DNA of 64,000 nucleotides from Microglena sp. YARC (GCA_022414725.1 CM039462.1:17081077-17145076); one strand, 5' to 3'. Shown: positions 1 through 12,968, counted from the first letter of the stretch. Numbers and translations are program-made. The notes: generated from the sequence alone by a model not told the origin.

Positions 1-218
1 TCAAACTAGCGATCAAGACCTTTGTTAAATCAAACGACAAGGATAATAGCTTTTATAAATCATGCAAGAATATTAGTGACTACAAACTGCGGCTTCTAGC
101 CAGCTCCCTATTCCAACCCTTGGGACCGGCCGGGAGTGTTCAAGGGCGTCCAAATGCTCTTTACTCCCCTCGGTGAAGCAGAGACCCCACTGTTACACTG
201 GTCACAATGGAGGTGCTA

Positions 219-735
219 CGATACCCAAGGGTCCGGCTTGGCCCTTCAGCCCACGCCTCCTGCGTAGAACCCGCGACGCTTGCCGGTCACCTCAGGTTGA
301 TTGTGCTGGCTGTCCGGCTTGGCCCTTCGGCCCAGGAGGGGGGAAGCTACCCTCCAGTGAGCTAGCATCCACAAGTCAGATCTCCGATAACCTAAACCCT
401 AAACCCTATATCCTGAACCCCTAAACCCTAAACCCGAGGAGGATCTGGCTTGTGGATGCTAGCTCACTGGAGGGTAGCTTCCCCCCACCTTCGGCCCACA
501 CCACCTGTGCAGAACCCGCGACGCTGGCCGATGGGCGGTCAACTCAGGTTGATTGTGCTGGCTGTCCGGCTTGGCCCTTCGGCCCACGCCACCTGTGTAG
601 AACCCGCGACGCTGGCCGGTCACCTCAGGTTGATTGTGCTGGCTGTCCAGCTTGGCCCTTCAGCCCACGCCTCCTGCGCAGAACCCGCGACGCTGGCCGG
701 TTATCCCAGGTTGATATGGGCGATCAGGCTGATTG
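219..735. repeat. Tandem array, about 65-80 bp unit
   Basis: About five diverged copies of a GC-rich unit recur, each containing GTCCGGCTTGGCCCTT, a short CCCACGCC stretch, AACCCGCGACGCT and a CAGGTTGATTGTGCTGG end. The array is interrupted at 334-487 by an inverted repeat carrying telomere motifs. Reading frames through it are periodic and have no domain, so I do not call a gene. Confidence 0.8.
334..487. other. Interstitial telomere motifs inside an inverted repeat
   Basis: The left arm (about 334-381) reads GGAAGCTACCCTCCAGTGAG and onward; the right arm (about 442-487) is its reverse complement over roughly 45 bases with about one mismatch. The loop holds several CCCTAAA or near-CCCTAAA units. 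CCCTAAA is the plant and green-algal telomere repeat. The arms could form a cruciform or a hairpin in RNA. Seen directly; origin is inferred. Confidence 0.8.
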
Positions 736-764
736 TGCTCCCTGTTAGATCCACTACCTACCTG

Positions 765-1012
765 TATGTATGTTACAGTCCAGGGGTAGGCCAATTAGGC
801 TGAAGGGACTTGCCCAACCGTGACAGGAAGGGCTAAAAAGAAAAGGCATTGATGAGCTGAACCCCAAACAATCGTTTAACCGGCGGGGGCCCTGAGTCCG
901 CGCTGCAGCGCTAGTTGGAATTGAACTTGTTACATCCGTGTAATACAGTTACTCACAGGACGTGAAGTTAAGGACACTATAGCGTAAGCCGGAGCTAGCT
1001 ATAGTCACCGTA
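765..1012. repeat. Two adjoining dispersed repeat fragments
   Basis: 765-890 (GTCCAGGGGTAGGCCAATTA and onward) recurs at 29392-29520 and, reversed, at about 28968-29095 and 48608-48760. 916-1012 (GTTACATCCGTGTAATACAG, AGGACGTGAAGTTAAGGACAC) recurs at 28700-28790. No coding content. These are probably non-autonomous mobile elements whose ends I could not fix. Confidence 0.65.
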
Positions 1013-1084
1013 CTGCAGCGCTAATTTAATTATACGTTACACTAGCTACCTGCCTATTGATGATGATGGTGAACGAAAACTGGC

Positions 1085-1240
1085 AACGGTGGAGCTGACC
1101 AAGCCAGTTAGGTATGAAACAGTTGGCTGACGTGTCAGGCTTCAATATTTAGTTCGGTTGGTCAGACGTACACATTGGTAACCCTGGGGGCTCTCGTCCC
1201 CGAGAGGGGGGGGCTCCGCTAAAAAACACTGGACGACCAG
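1085..1240. repeat. Fragment of a dispersed element
   Basis: Contains GAAACAGTTGGCTGACGTGTCAGGCTTC-like sequence and an [25 protein letters not shown] end shared with 1745-1985, 6143-6340 and, reversed, 58690-58915. It is a diverged or truncated copy. Nothing that I can call a gene lies between here and 3400. Confidence 0.5.
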
Positions 1241-1744
1241 AAAGGGGAGCTCCTTGGTTTTACCAGCTGGTAAGGTGCCCAGCTGGTAAAAGAAGCAATC
1301 ATGCATGGGCATATGACAAAGCAAGCAGATATGGTTGACGCACGTTAAATGAGTTGTGTGAGTAGTGGAAGGAGAGCACTGGTGCCACCTGATCGGTCGA
1401 AAGCTGTGCTGTAGCTCCCAGCACATTCGGCTCCTAGTGGGTAGAGGGCAATTAACGTGATACCTAGGTTGTGCATTTCAAATACAAATTTGACGTTTCC
1501 AAATATACTCAGACTTTGTATTCTTATTCATAATTTTAAGATATAGAGAATTAGAGACCTGACAGGAGTCAAAACAAATTCTAGAAATTATGGAAATGTA
1601 CATTAAAAACGTCACATAACTGTCCTAATCATGTTATTTGTGGCAGCCTCACAACTTGTGGCCCGGGCCCCAAACCACCCCAAGATCGCTACAGCCTCCA
1701 GGCACCTAGTGGAGGCTGTGGACCAGCTATCCAAAGAACAAGTT

Positions 1745-1985
1745 CTATGCAGCGTCGCCTGCGACGCAAAACATGGCGGAGAGTGATAGCGACGGAGCGA
1801 CAGGTTGCAACGGAGGCGAGTTAGTTACGAGACCGTTGGCAGACGTGTCAGGCTCCATCGCGGTCAGACGCAGACGGTCGCGGTCGCGGTCGGTCGAACG
1901 GACGAATGGGTAAACATCAGAGATTCCATTCTCTGGTAAACATGGAAGCTCCCGCCCCCTTTAAGAGGGGGCTCCGCCAAAAATG
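1745..1985 (+). mobile_element. Non-autonomous dispersed element (family D)
   Basis: Begins near GTTCTATGCAGCGTCGC, contains GGCGAGTTAGTTACGAGACC and ends near GGGGGCTCCGCCAAAAA. Related copies lie at 6143-6340 (+), 58690-58915 (-) and, more diverged, 45782-46060 (-). The ends are not obviously inverted repeats and no protein is encoded. The class is unknown. Confidence 0.6.
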
Positions 1986-3480
1986 ATTTCCAGGAGGGCC
2001 AAACAGGGGTCATGTAAGTGGTCAGACTCGCTCCTGTACGGTGGTGTCAGGCTAGAGCCAACATACATGGTAGAGCGGGGGGGTAGCGACAGGCTGCGAC
2101 AGGTGGCACCGGAATTGAGTGCAGCGCCGGTGCAGCGGATCGAAGGCAGGTGAGGGTTTGCGACATTAGTTAGGGCTAGGGTTTCGGGCCGACAAACAAA
2201 TAGTAGGGGGCCCTGACGGGTCCCCTGGAGGTCGGCCCCGGGGGTGGGGTATGGAACACGATGGCTTCTGGTTTTGTAGTTCAGTTGTCTAAAATTGTTA
2301 TATTTCTTGTTGGATGTTGAAAAATATGACAAAGTTGTCCACGTGGGTAAGCCAAGGTGAAACGACGTGCAGCGGGATACACCTGCTAATTGCAACCAAC
2401 TTGATCGTTTGAAATATTTAACGTAGATTGTCATGTTATGTTTTATGTCTAGGCTTGGCATCCAATGGTATGCTTTTACTTGTAGAACTTGGAGAACTGT
2501 GAGAGAGCCGTCATGTATATGCCATTTAATGTACCAGGTGTGTGAACGCCTTCTTTCTTGGGCAGTTGGGCTGTTTCTGATGGATGTGGAACATGGTTTC
2601 CGTGTGTCTACGATAAGAGCTTGTTAGTCAGCTGTTGTGTTGGACATGGTCCAGGTCCCTAGATTGAGTCCACAGGGCAAGAGGGAAACGACAAATGAAA
2701 ACACCGCGTGTACAGTCCGCAACCCTGGGATCCGAACGTGAAGAAGTGCTCTCCGGGGCAAGCTTTCGGCAGCAAGTTGGTTCCCAAAGCGCACCATTTT
2801 GTCGCAGGTATAGCAACTCCAAAGGAAGTTGAGAAGCGAAGTTGCTCTTCGACCATTGGAGTTGCTTTGCAGATACCGTATTGAACTTGCTTTCAGACTA
2901 TCCAAACTGCTTTGCGACTATTGGACGTGCGAGGCTTTGCATGTACTGGTGTTGCGACTATTCAACTTGCTTTGCGACTTTCGAAATCCGCAGCCCTGAG
3001 ATCCGTACGCGAATAAGTGCCCTCAGAGAAATTAACACGGGTCGTTTCCAAGCGAAAGAAGTCGGTTTAACCGTTTCTTGGGAGAATGTGAAGATTTGAA
3101 GAAACAGCACCAACTACACGAATTCGCAGCAGCACCAACTAAACGAATTCGCAGCAGCACCAACTACACGAATTCGCAGTATCGCATAGGTCTTTCCCCA
3201 TAGGGGGCCGACCAACGACCCAGGGTCTGGGGGCCCGGGCCCTCGCTCAGGGGCCTGGGGTCCTCGCCCCTGGTCCTCGCTCCCCTGAAAGGCTCCGCTA
3301 AACAAAAAATCAAGTTGTGTCGTAGATCGCCTCACCACGGAAAAGAACCAAAGCAGGCACAGCATGCTGCAGACAATTCCTCGCCATTGCGCACTATTCG
3401 TTTGAAATGCGATCGGCTCAGGTCGTTTTTTCGGACTCCAAACCTTCATGCATTCTAGTCCGTAATTCTGATAGAGCAGC
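1986..3480. other. Gene-free stretch with short repeats
   Basis: I see no gene here. 2860-2990 holds short repeats around TTGCTTTGCGACTATT. 3109-3180 holds three 24-bp units with GCACCAACTACACGAATTCG. The last few hundred bases should include the promoter and 5' leader of the RFWD3-like gene, but I cannot point to a core promoter. Confidence 0.5.
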
Positions 3481-3487
3481 GACTGGT

Positions 3488-3741
3488 ATGAGCGACCCGA
3501 GCGTTATAACCATTGACCTCTCCGACGGTGACGAACAGCTGGGTTCCGATGCCGTCAGCCCGAAGAGACCCGGTAGAGAAGCAGGTGCAGAGGAGACAGC
3601 CAGTCGAGGGCAAAATGGCGCTGGTGGTCTTAGCTCAGCTACTGCAGCACCAGCAGCAACTGAGGACGACCAGGCTACCACCTGCACCATTTGCTTTGAC
3701 GAGATAGGGGAGCAGGGTCCCCATCGTGCTGCATGCTTGAG
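3488..3741 (+). CDS. RFWD3: RFWD3-like exon 1: SIM and first half of RING
   Basis: I chose the ATG at 3488 because the protein then starts [16 protein letters not shown], where VITIDL followed by acidic residues is a textbook SUMO-interacting motif; an upstream in-frame start near 3407 is possible. The exon ends with the first zinc ligands of the [16 protein letters not shown], then HRAACLR. The donor is AG|GTAGTG in phase 2, and joining to 5518 gives the R-C-G-H of the RING. About 85 codons. Two further copies of the last ~80 bases follow in the intron. Confidence 0.85.
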
Positions 3742-5705
3742 GTAGTGAGCTTCAGCTGTGTTTGTGTTAGTGTGTGTGTGTCACAGTCCAAGATGACAGC
3801 CAGGCTGCCACCTGCACCATTTTCTGGGAGGAGATAGGGAAGCAGGCCCCACATCGTGCTGCATGCTTGAGATAGTGTGCTGCAGCTGTGTTTGTTTGTT
3901 TGTGTGTGTTACAGTCCAAGAGGACAACCAGGCTGCCACCTGCACCATTTTGTCTGGATAAGATCGGGGAGCAGAGTCTCTATCGAGCTGCATCCTTGGG
4001 GTAGTGTGCTGCAGCCGTGTGTGTGTTTGCGTGTGTGTCAGTGTGTGTTAGTGTATTTGTGTGTGTGTGACAGTCCAAGGGTAACCAGATAGGCTGAATG
4101 GTCTCTCCCAACCTCGGAAAGAGTTGGAGAGTATTTCAGAACTATCATGGGGGTGCTGATTAGAAGCAACACAAGAGCGGTTTCCAGGCAAAGAGTCAGT
4201 TTGGTGCTCTAGGCTGCTTAGAGTTTGGCTGAATACAGGATTTGCCAAAAAATGGCCACACCTGCGTGATCACCCAATACATGATTTAAACTGGTTCTAG
4301 ACAAAGCTTCAGTTTGGTGCTCTAGGCTGCGTAAGGTTTGGCTGAACACAGGATTTGCCGAAACATGGCCACACCTGCGTGATCACCCAATACAGGATTT
4401 AAACTGGTTCTAGACAAAGCTTCAGTTTGGTGCTCTAGGCTGCGTAAGGTTTGGCTAAATACAGAATTTGCCAAAAAATGGCCACACCTGCGTGATCACC
4501 CAATACAAGATTTAAACTGGTTCTAGACAAAGCTTCAGTTTGGTGCTCTAGGCTGCGTAAGGTTTGGCTAAATTAGCAGGGCGCTGCCTAGAAGCTGCTG
4601 CACTAGAAGCTGAAAATACGAACAGTGCCTGAACCCGAGTGTTTGATCATTCATGAATATACAATTCAGCTTTGGCATGGCATGAGATGATATGAGATGA
4701 TATGAGATGATATGAAATGACATGACGCGAGATGATATGACATGATATGATATGACATGGCATGACTGGCATGATATGATATGAAATAACATGATGCGAG
4801 ATGATATGACATGATATGATATGACATGGCATGACTGGCATGATATGATATGAAATAACATGATGCGAGATGATATGACATGATATGATATGACATGGCA
4901 TGACTGGCATGAGATGACAATGTTATCCCTGTTCAAAGTTGTGTCAATGTGTTTATTCATCTTGTATGAGTATGTCACGACACTTCAATGTGTCTGAAGG
5001 TCCATTCCATTGGATTCCATCCTCGTTTTTCTAACTCTCTTGCTCTGTCTGTGTTGTGTGGTCACGCAGGTGTGGCCATATCTCCGGCACATCCTGTATA
5101 GGAAAGTGGCTGCGTCTTTAGGTTCGTTCCGCCCTTATTTGTCCAACACTCTTGCTCTGTCTGTGTTGTGTGGTCACGCAGGTGTGGCCATATCTTTGGC
5201 ACATCCTGTATAAAAAAGTGGCTGCGTCTTGAGATTCATTCCGCCCTCATTTGTCTAACTCTCTTGCCCCGGCTGTGTTGTGTGGTCACGCAGGTGTGGC
5301 CATACCTTCGACAAATCCTGTATAAGACAGAGGCTGCGTCTTTAGGTTCATTCCACCCTCATTTGTCTAACTCTCTTGCTCTGGGTATTTTGTGTGATCA
5401 CGCAGGTGTGGCCATATCTTTGGCAAATCCTGTATTGAAAAGTGGCTGCGTCTTTAGGTTCATACCGCCCACGTTTTTCTAACTCTATTCCTCTGCCTGT
5501 GTTGTGTGATCACGCAGGTGTGGCCATGTTTTCGGGAAATCCTGTATTGAAAAATGGCTGCACGAGGGGCAGCGGAAGCGCTGCCCACAATGCAATAAAA
5601 AGTGAGTATCAGTTTGTATCAGAAACCTGGCGGCAGCTGGGGCAACGACGGGTTTTGATCACAGTGTAACAAAAAGTGAGCATCAGTTTCTTTTCTCTTT
5701 TTTCT

Positions 5706-5746
<41 letters not shown>

Positions 5747-8700
5747 AAATCCTGTATTGAAAAATGGCTGCACGAGGGGCACGGGCAACAGAATCCCTGC
5801 CCACAGTGTAACAAAAAGTGATAATCAGTTTTTGTTTTTTACCCCCCCCCCCCCCCCCCCCCCCCCTGGTAAATCATGTATTGAAACCTGGCTGCAGTCG
5901 GGGCAACAGACGTGTTTGCTCGCAGTGTAACAAAAAGTGAGCATCAGTTTTTTTTCTTCCTCGGACGAATCCTGTATTGCACCTGGCTGCAGCCGGGGCA
6001 ACGAAAGCGTTGCCCACAGTTTAAGGAAAAGCGAGCATCAGTTTTTTCTTTTTTCTTTCCCCCTCGGCAAGTCCTGTATTAAAATCGGGCTACAACTGGT
6101 GAGGGGCAACGGAAGCGCTGCCCACAGTGTAACAAAAAGTTCGATGCAGCGTCGCCTGGGACGCTACAAATTGGCGGAGAGTCAGCGCGACGGAGCAACA
6201 GGTGGCAAGGGAAGCGAGTTAGTTACGAGACCGTTGGCTAACGTGTCTGGCTTCATCATGGTCAGACGGTTGGTCAAACAGACAAATGGGTAACACTGGG
6301 GGCTCCCGCTTTCCAGAAGGGAGGGCTCCGCCCAAAAGCGAACATTACTTGGAGTGTCATGTTTGTTTTCAGCCCACAGTGCATCATAGGGTGATCCTTT
6401 GTTGGAGTGATTATTCTAAGCCCATTGTGCAGCAAGGGGAGATTATCTGTTGTGGTGTTTTTTTTCCAGCTCACTGCGCAACAAGGGGTGATCATTTACT
6501 GTACTGTTTTGTTTTCAGCCCGCAGTGCAACAACATTGCTTTGTTAGTTTTCAGACGACTGTTTAAAACAAACAAACATGTGTGTATTACAGAATTAGTC
6601 ATGGCTTTTATTTTCAGCTACAATCAGCAGCTTCTAGGTAGCTCCCTGAGCCAGCCACTGGGCCAAGGCCCAAGATGTCAACATAACAGAACATCTGGTT
6701 GCATCAGCTTCAAGATGCACTAGGTTGCATCAGGTCTGGCTGGCTAGCCAATCAGGTGAGCTGCCTAGAGGCTGCTGCTCGTAGCTGAAAAGCAAAGCTA
6801 TGTTATCAGGAGGCGCCAGGGTACTACATTTTGTCAAATTTGTCAGCGCTTAAAGTGCACAAAAGTCAAATTGGTCAGAGCGTTGTAGTGCAAAAAGCGC
6901 AAAAACTTCGCGCTGCGCCCACAGGGGGTTGAAAAACTGTGCAAAACGCGCAGTGGGGCTCAAAAATCGAGCTGCCTCGCACGCTTTATAGTACCCTGGT
7001 AGGCGCTTCCACCCTCTTCATCCCACCCAGGAATGCCTCTTGAACATTAAGCCACACCATCCCTGCGGCAGCCTGCACCCTGTTCAGGTTGTTAAACAGG
7101 TGTTCAGGGTGTTCAACACCTGTTTATGTATCCATCATTTCTCAAACATGGAGGTGTTGAACAGATGTCTAACACCCTGAACACCTGTTTAACGACCTGA
7201 ACAGGGTGCAGGCTGCCATAGGGCATCACCCATGCCAACACAGGCAGCAATGCCAGCACCAACACCAACATCACCGCAAACACCGACACCAACTCACAAT
7301 CATAACCAGCGCAACTGATCAACTTCTCCCAGTTCGGCAAATGGTTCAATGGTTAATCATTTCGCTGGACTGAAGAAGGTGCTGGGTTCGAATCCCTATA
7401 GGTGCGCTTTAGTGTTCGCAGTGTTGTCAACCGCCATGGTAGTACTGTCCAGGTAAAGTAGCAGCCAGTTCTCTACCGCCGTAAGACAGGCCTCCCTTAA
7501 TACAACGCCCCACCAGGCATTATATTACTAACCAGCGCAACTGCCACATGTCGCATGAAGGAGTCCCTACCTCCTGGAGGGTGACACTCACTATGTCTGC
7601 CATGGTGACTTTCCTCAGCTGCGGCGCACGGGAGGGTCCCCTTTACATCACCCCCCTCCAGGCCTCATCTTTTTTGTTACCAGCACAGCTCACGATTCCA
7701 TCGTCACCACGACCAACCACACCAATAGAATGAATATCACAACTCTACACCTCTACCACAATCATAACCAGCACAGCACACGATTCCATCGTCACCACGA
7801 CCAACCACACCAACAGAATGACTATCACACCTGTACAACTCGCCTACCCCTCTTTCAATCGCTTTCGACTGCTTTCACTCCTCCTTCACCCCTCTTTCAA
7901 CTGCCTCCAACTGCTTGCATCCCCATGTGACCTCCCCACGTGACATGTTACTCTTTTTTGCTTCATGCCAGGGCTAAGAAAAGTGATCTGGTGGACCTCT
8001 TCAACATGCCCAAAGTTCAGCCAACGGACGCAGCTCGCACCCAGGTGGGGGGGTGGGGGGTGGGTGGGGGGGGGGGGGCGCGGCTTGATGGATGAGTCAA
8101 GGGGGACTTATGAACATCACGAAACATTTCTATGCCAACCTGTCGAGTGAAAGTTTTCCTCGGCGTGCCCCTCATCAGCCTTCTGACCCCTCCCTGTCAC
8201 CCATGGTCCGTTGATCCCAAATAATGTAACGCTTTAAAGTGTGCGTGATGGAGAGTGTGTGCGTGATAGATAGTGTGTTAAAGAGAGCGCGTGATAGAGG
8301 ATGCATTTTAGCGTTTTTTAAAGAGAGAGCGTGATTGATGATGCGTTTTAGAGAGTGTGTGACAGAGAGTGTTTGTTCAAGAGAGCGCGTGACCGAGGAT
8401 GCGTTTTAGAGAGTGCGTGATGGAGAGGGCGTTAAAGAGAGCGCGTGATTGAGGATGCGTTTTAGAGAGTGCGTGATAGAGAGTGTGGTAAAGAGAGAGT
8501 GTGATTGAGGATGCGTTTTTAAGAGCGCGTGATAGAGAGTGCGTTAAAGAGAGAGCGTGATTGAGGATGCGTTTTAAAGATTGCGTGATAGACACTGTGT
8601 TAAAGAGAGCGCGTGATTGAGTATGAGATTTTAATAGTGCGTGATGGGGAGTGTGCTAAATAGAGCGCGTGATTGAGGATGCGTTTTAAAGAGTGCGTGA

Positions 8701-11562
8701 TAAAGTGCGTTAAAGAGAGCGCGTGATTGAGGATGCGTTTTAAAGAGTGCGTGATAGAGAGTGTGTTAAATAGAGCGCGTGTTTGAGGATGCGTTTTAGA
8801 GAGTGTGTGTTCAACAGAGCGTGTGATTGAGGATGCGTGGTAGAGAGTGAGTTCAAGAGAGCGCGTGATTGAGAGAGCGTGATGGAGAGTGTGTGCGTGA
8901 TAGAGAGTGTGTTCAAGAGAGCGCGTGATTGAGAGTGCGTGATGGAGAGTGTGTGCTTGATAGAGAGTGTGTTCAAGAGAGAGCGTGATGGAGAGTGTGT
9001 GCGTGATAGAAAGTGTGTTCAAGAGAGAGCGTGATTGAGATTGCGTGATGGAGAGTGTGTGCGTGATAGAAAGTGTGTTATTGAGAGCGTGTGATAGAGA
9101 GTGTGTGCGTGATAGCGAGTGTGTTATAGAGAGCGTGTGATAGAGAGTGTGTTCAAGAGAGAGCGTGATGGAGAGTGTGTTCAAGAGAGAGCGTGATTGA
9201 GAGTGTGTGATGGAGAGTGTGTGCGTGATAGAGAGTGCGTGATGGAGAGTGTGTTCAAGAGAGAGTGTGATGGAGAGTGTGTGCGTGATAGAGAGTGTGT
9301 TCAAGAGAGAGCGTGATTGAGATTGCGTGATGGAGAGTGTTTGCGTGATAAAGAGTGTGTTATTGAGAGCGTGTGATAGAGAGTGCGTGATGGAGAGTGT
9401 GTTCAAGAGAGCGCGTGATTGAGAGTGCGTCATGGAGAGTGTGTGCGTGATAGAGAGTGTGTTCGAGAGAGAGCGTGATTGAGGATGCGTTTTAGAGAGT
9501 GCGTGATGGAGAGTGTGTTCAAGAGAGAGCGTGATTGGGAGTGCGTGATGGAGAGTGTGTGCGTGATAGAGAGTGTGTTTGAGAGAGAGCGTGATTGAGG
9601 ATGCGTTTTAGAGAGTGCGTGATGGAGAGTGTGTTCAAGAGAGAGCGTGATTGAGAGTGCGTGATGGAGAGCCATCCTGTCTCTTGCTGCCTTCTGATCC
9701 CCATGTGTGCTCCTCCACACCCTGCTGATCACTATTTGTTTTTTGGTTATGGATTCAAATTCAAATTCAGTGATGGCAAGCTTGATCACTGCTTGTTTTT
9801 GTGCGACGCGTGACAAATTGAGCGACTCAGTGGGACCCTTGTGCAACAGGCTGCCCCAAAAACTCCGCGGATCCTGGGGGGGTCGGGGGGCATTTCTGAC
9901 CAGTTTAGCCAGACCAATGGGTTGCCATGCAGCGACGGAATAGCGGCACGTCGCACACAAAAACAGTACTGCTGATCCCTGCCTGCCACCCACCGCCTTG
10001 TGATGTGCAGGAACTGGAGCAGCAGGTGTGGTGTGTGGTTAGGTGTGGAGTGTGGTTAGGTGTGGAGTTTGGTTAGGTGTGGAGTGTGGTAGGATGCGTA
10101 CAGGTGTGGGTAGGTGTAGATAGCTGTAGGGGTGGGGGTGGAGACCTTCAACTCCACCCCAAAAGTCTATGTCACCCCTCGAACTACTGAATTGTGCTGG
10201 AACTGGAGCAACAGATTGAAGCCTACCCCTGGACTGTAACATACATTCATGATATGCCGGTCCCAATATGCCATTCCTGCTCCCGAATTGCTGGTGCCTG
10301 CCTGTCATCCACTGCCTCCCTGTCATCCACCGCCTGCCTGTCATCCACTGCCTGCCTGTCATCCACTGCCTGCCTGTCATCCACCGCCTGCCTGTCACCC
10401 ACTGCCTGCCTGTCACCCACTGCCTGCCTGTCATCCACCGCCTGCCTGTCACCCACTGCCTGCCTGTCATCCACTGCTTGCCTGTCATCCACTGCCCGCC
10501 TGTCATCCACCGCCTTGTGATGTGCAGGAATTGGAGCAACAGCTTGAAGCCGAGCGCCGAGAAACCCAAAAACTGAAACGGGAAATGGAAGAGCTCCGCA
10601 AGGCTCAGAAGACTGCAAACAAGCAGTCTAAGAAACGGGGGCCCGATGGAATTGTGGCCCCAAAGGAAACTTGGCCCCGATCTTATGCAACACGGCCTGA
10701 AGCCCAGGTTGCAGCCCCACCCAGAACAGTTCCCTCACCTTGGGCACAGCCCCCCTACCCAGGTCCCTCTTTACCCTGGGCGCAGCCCCCCTACCAGTTC
10801 CCCCCCCCTACCAGGCCCCCCTTTACCCCCTGCCTGGGCGCACCACCAGGTCCCGTCTTTGCCTCAACGTGCCACAGGAGCAACCTCGACGTCCTATGGC
10901 CCCTATGGCCCCCCTGACCAGAACGGCCCCAACAATCAGCAAAGCTTTAACAGCCAAGGCGTTCAAGCAGTCAGGGCCGTCCACCAGGGCTCGGGCAACA
11001 GATGGGGGGTCCAGCACCCCGTAGGGGGTCCACAGAATCCGCACACAGCACCACACAGGTCCGAACAGCCCGCAGGGGGTACACGGGTCCCACAGGATCT
11101 ACACAGGGCACTACACAGGTCCGAAAACCCCGTAGGCGGTACGCAGGGGCCACATAACTCACATGGCCCAAGGCTTGCAGAGCAAGATGGCTCAAGACAC
11201 ACAGAGCGTGAAGGCTCAAGACACACAGAGCGTGAAGGCTCAAGACACACAGAGCATGAAGGCTCAAGACACACAGAGCGTGAAGGCTCAAGACACACAG
11301 AGCGTGAAGGCTCAAGGCACGCACAGCATGAAGGCCCCAGACAAGCACCGCATGAAGGCCCCAGGCATGCAGAACAGCACAATCAGTTTTTTGCTCTGCG
11401 CCAAAGCTTCGCCCCACCCATAGGGACCAACCCCCAAGGCCCACGATGCTTTGACCTTGACCTAGACGAAGGCTTTATGCTCGTCCCTGAAGAAGGCGCT
11501 GCCCCAAGCATTAACAAACGAAGTCTGCTGTACCCAACATCCGGGGTAAGAGCTTGCAGAAT

Positions 11563-11598
<36 letters not shown>

Positions 11599-12721
11599 GC
11601 ACACACAAGCACACACAAACACACACACACCACACACAAAAACACACACACACCACACACAAACACACACACACCACACACACAAAAACACAAAAACACC
11701 CCTCACACACACACCACACACACACAGGCAAATATCCCCCTCTACCCCCCCCCCCCCCCCCCCCCCCCCCCCCACGCACACACCACACACACACAAAAAC
11801 ACCCCTCACACACACACCACACACACTTAGGCAAATATTCCCCTCTACCCCCCCCCCCCCCCCCACACACACACCACCACACCCCACACACAAAAACACA
11901 AAAACACCCCTCACACACACACCACGCACAGGCAAATATCCCCCTCTACCCCCCCCACACACACCACACACACAAACACAAAAACAACCCCTCACACACA
12001 CACCACACACAGGCAAATACCCCCTCTATCCCCCCCACACACACACACCCACCCACCCCACACACACCACACACCACACCAGACAAAGGGTTTATGCTTG
12101 TCCCTGAAGAGGGCGCTGCCCCATGCATCAACAAGAGAAGTCTGCTGTATCACACCACAGGGGTTAGCGCATGGAGTTTGTGTGGACAAGGGGCAAAGTG
12201 TGGGAAAGAAGACCAACAAGTTTTGTGTGGTCACCCCCTACCACCAACCACCACTGCACCACCACCACCACCACCACCACCATATGGCAGCTGTGGCCAC
12301 CCCCAACCACCAACACCCTCATTCCACCATCACCACCAACAACAACGACATCTCCAACATTGTAATCTCCACCTTCATCCCCCCTCCACCACACCCACAC
12401 AACCACACACATGCACAAAACCCTCCCCACCACCCTATGCACACACGCATACACACTCATACTTCCACCACACACACACACACACAAACACACACACATG
12501 CACCACACCCTCCTCATCACCCTACACACACGCACACACGCTCATGCTTTCACCCCACACACACACACCCCACACCCCACACACACATGCACCAAAACCC
12601 TCCCCCCCACCCTACGCACACACGCTTATACTTTTACCCCCACCACACACACCACACACACACACATGCTCCAAACCCTCCCCACCACCCTACACACACG
12701 CACACATGCTCATACTTCCCC

Positions 12722-12752
<31 letters not shown>

Positions 12753-12926
12753 ATGCACCACACCCTCCCACCACCCTACACACACACGCACACATGCTCA
12801 TACTTTCATCCCCCCACCCCACCTCACCCCACCCCACACACACACATACACCACACCCTCCCACCATCCTAAACACACACGCACACATGCTCATACTTTC
12901 ATCCCCCCCCCCCCTGCCCCCCCCCC

Positions 12927-12968
<42 letters not shown>

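Noticed and set aside
4568..4978. Possible CRISPR-like array at 4670-4915
   Set aside because: Units are one continuous microsatellite with no unique spacers, in a eukaryotic intron.
8377..9433. Minus-strand ORFs rich in [10 protein letters not shown]
   Set aside because: They are read through the GAGAGTGTG minisatellite; the peptide period equals the DNA period.
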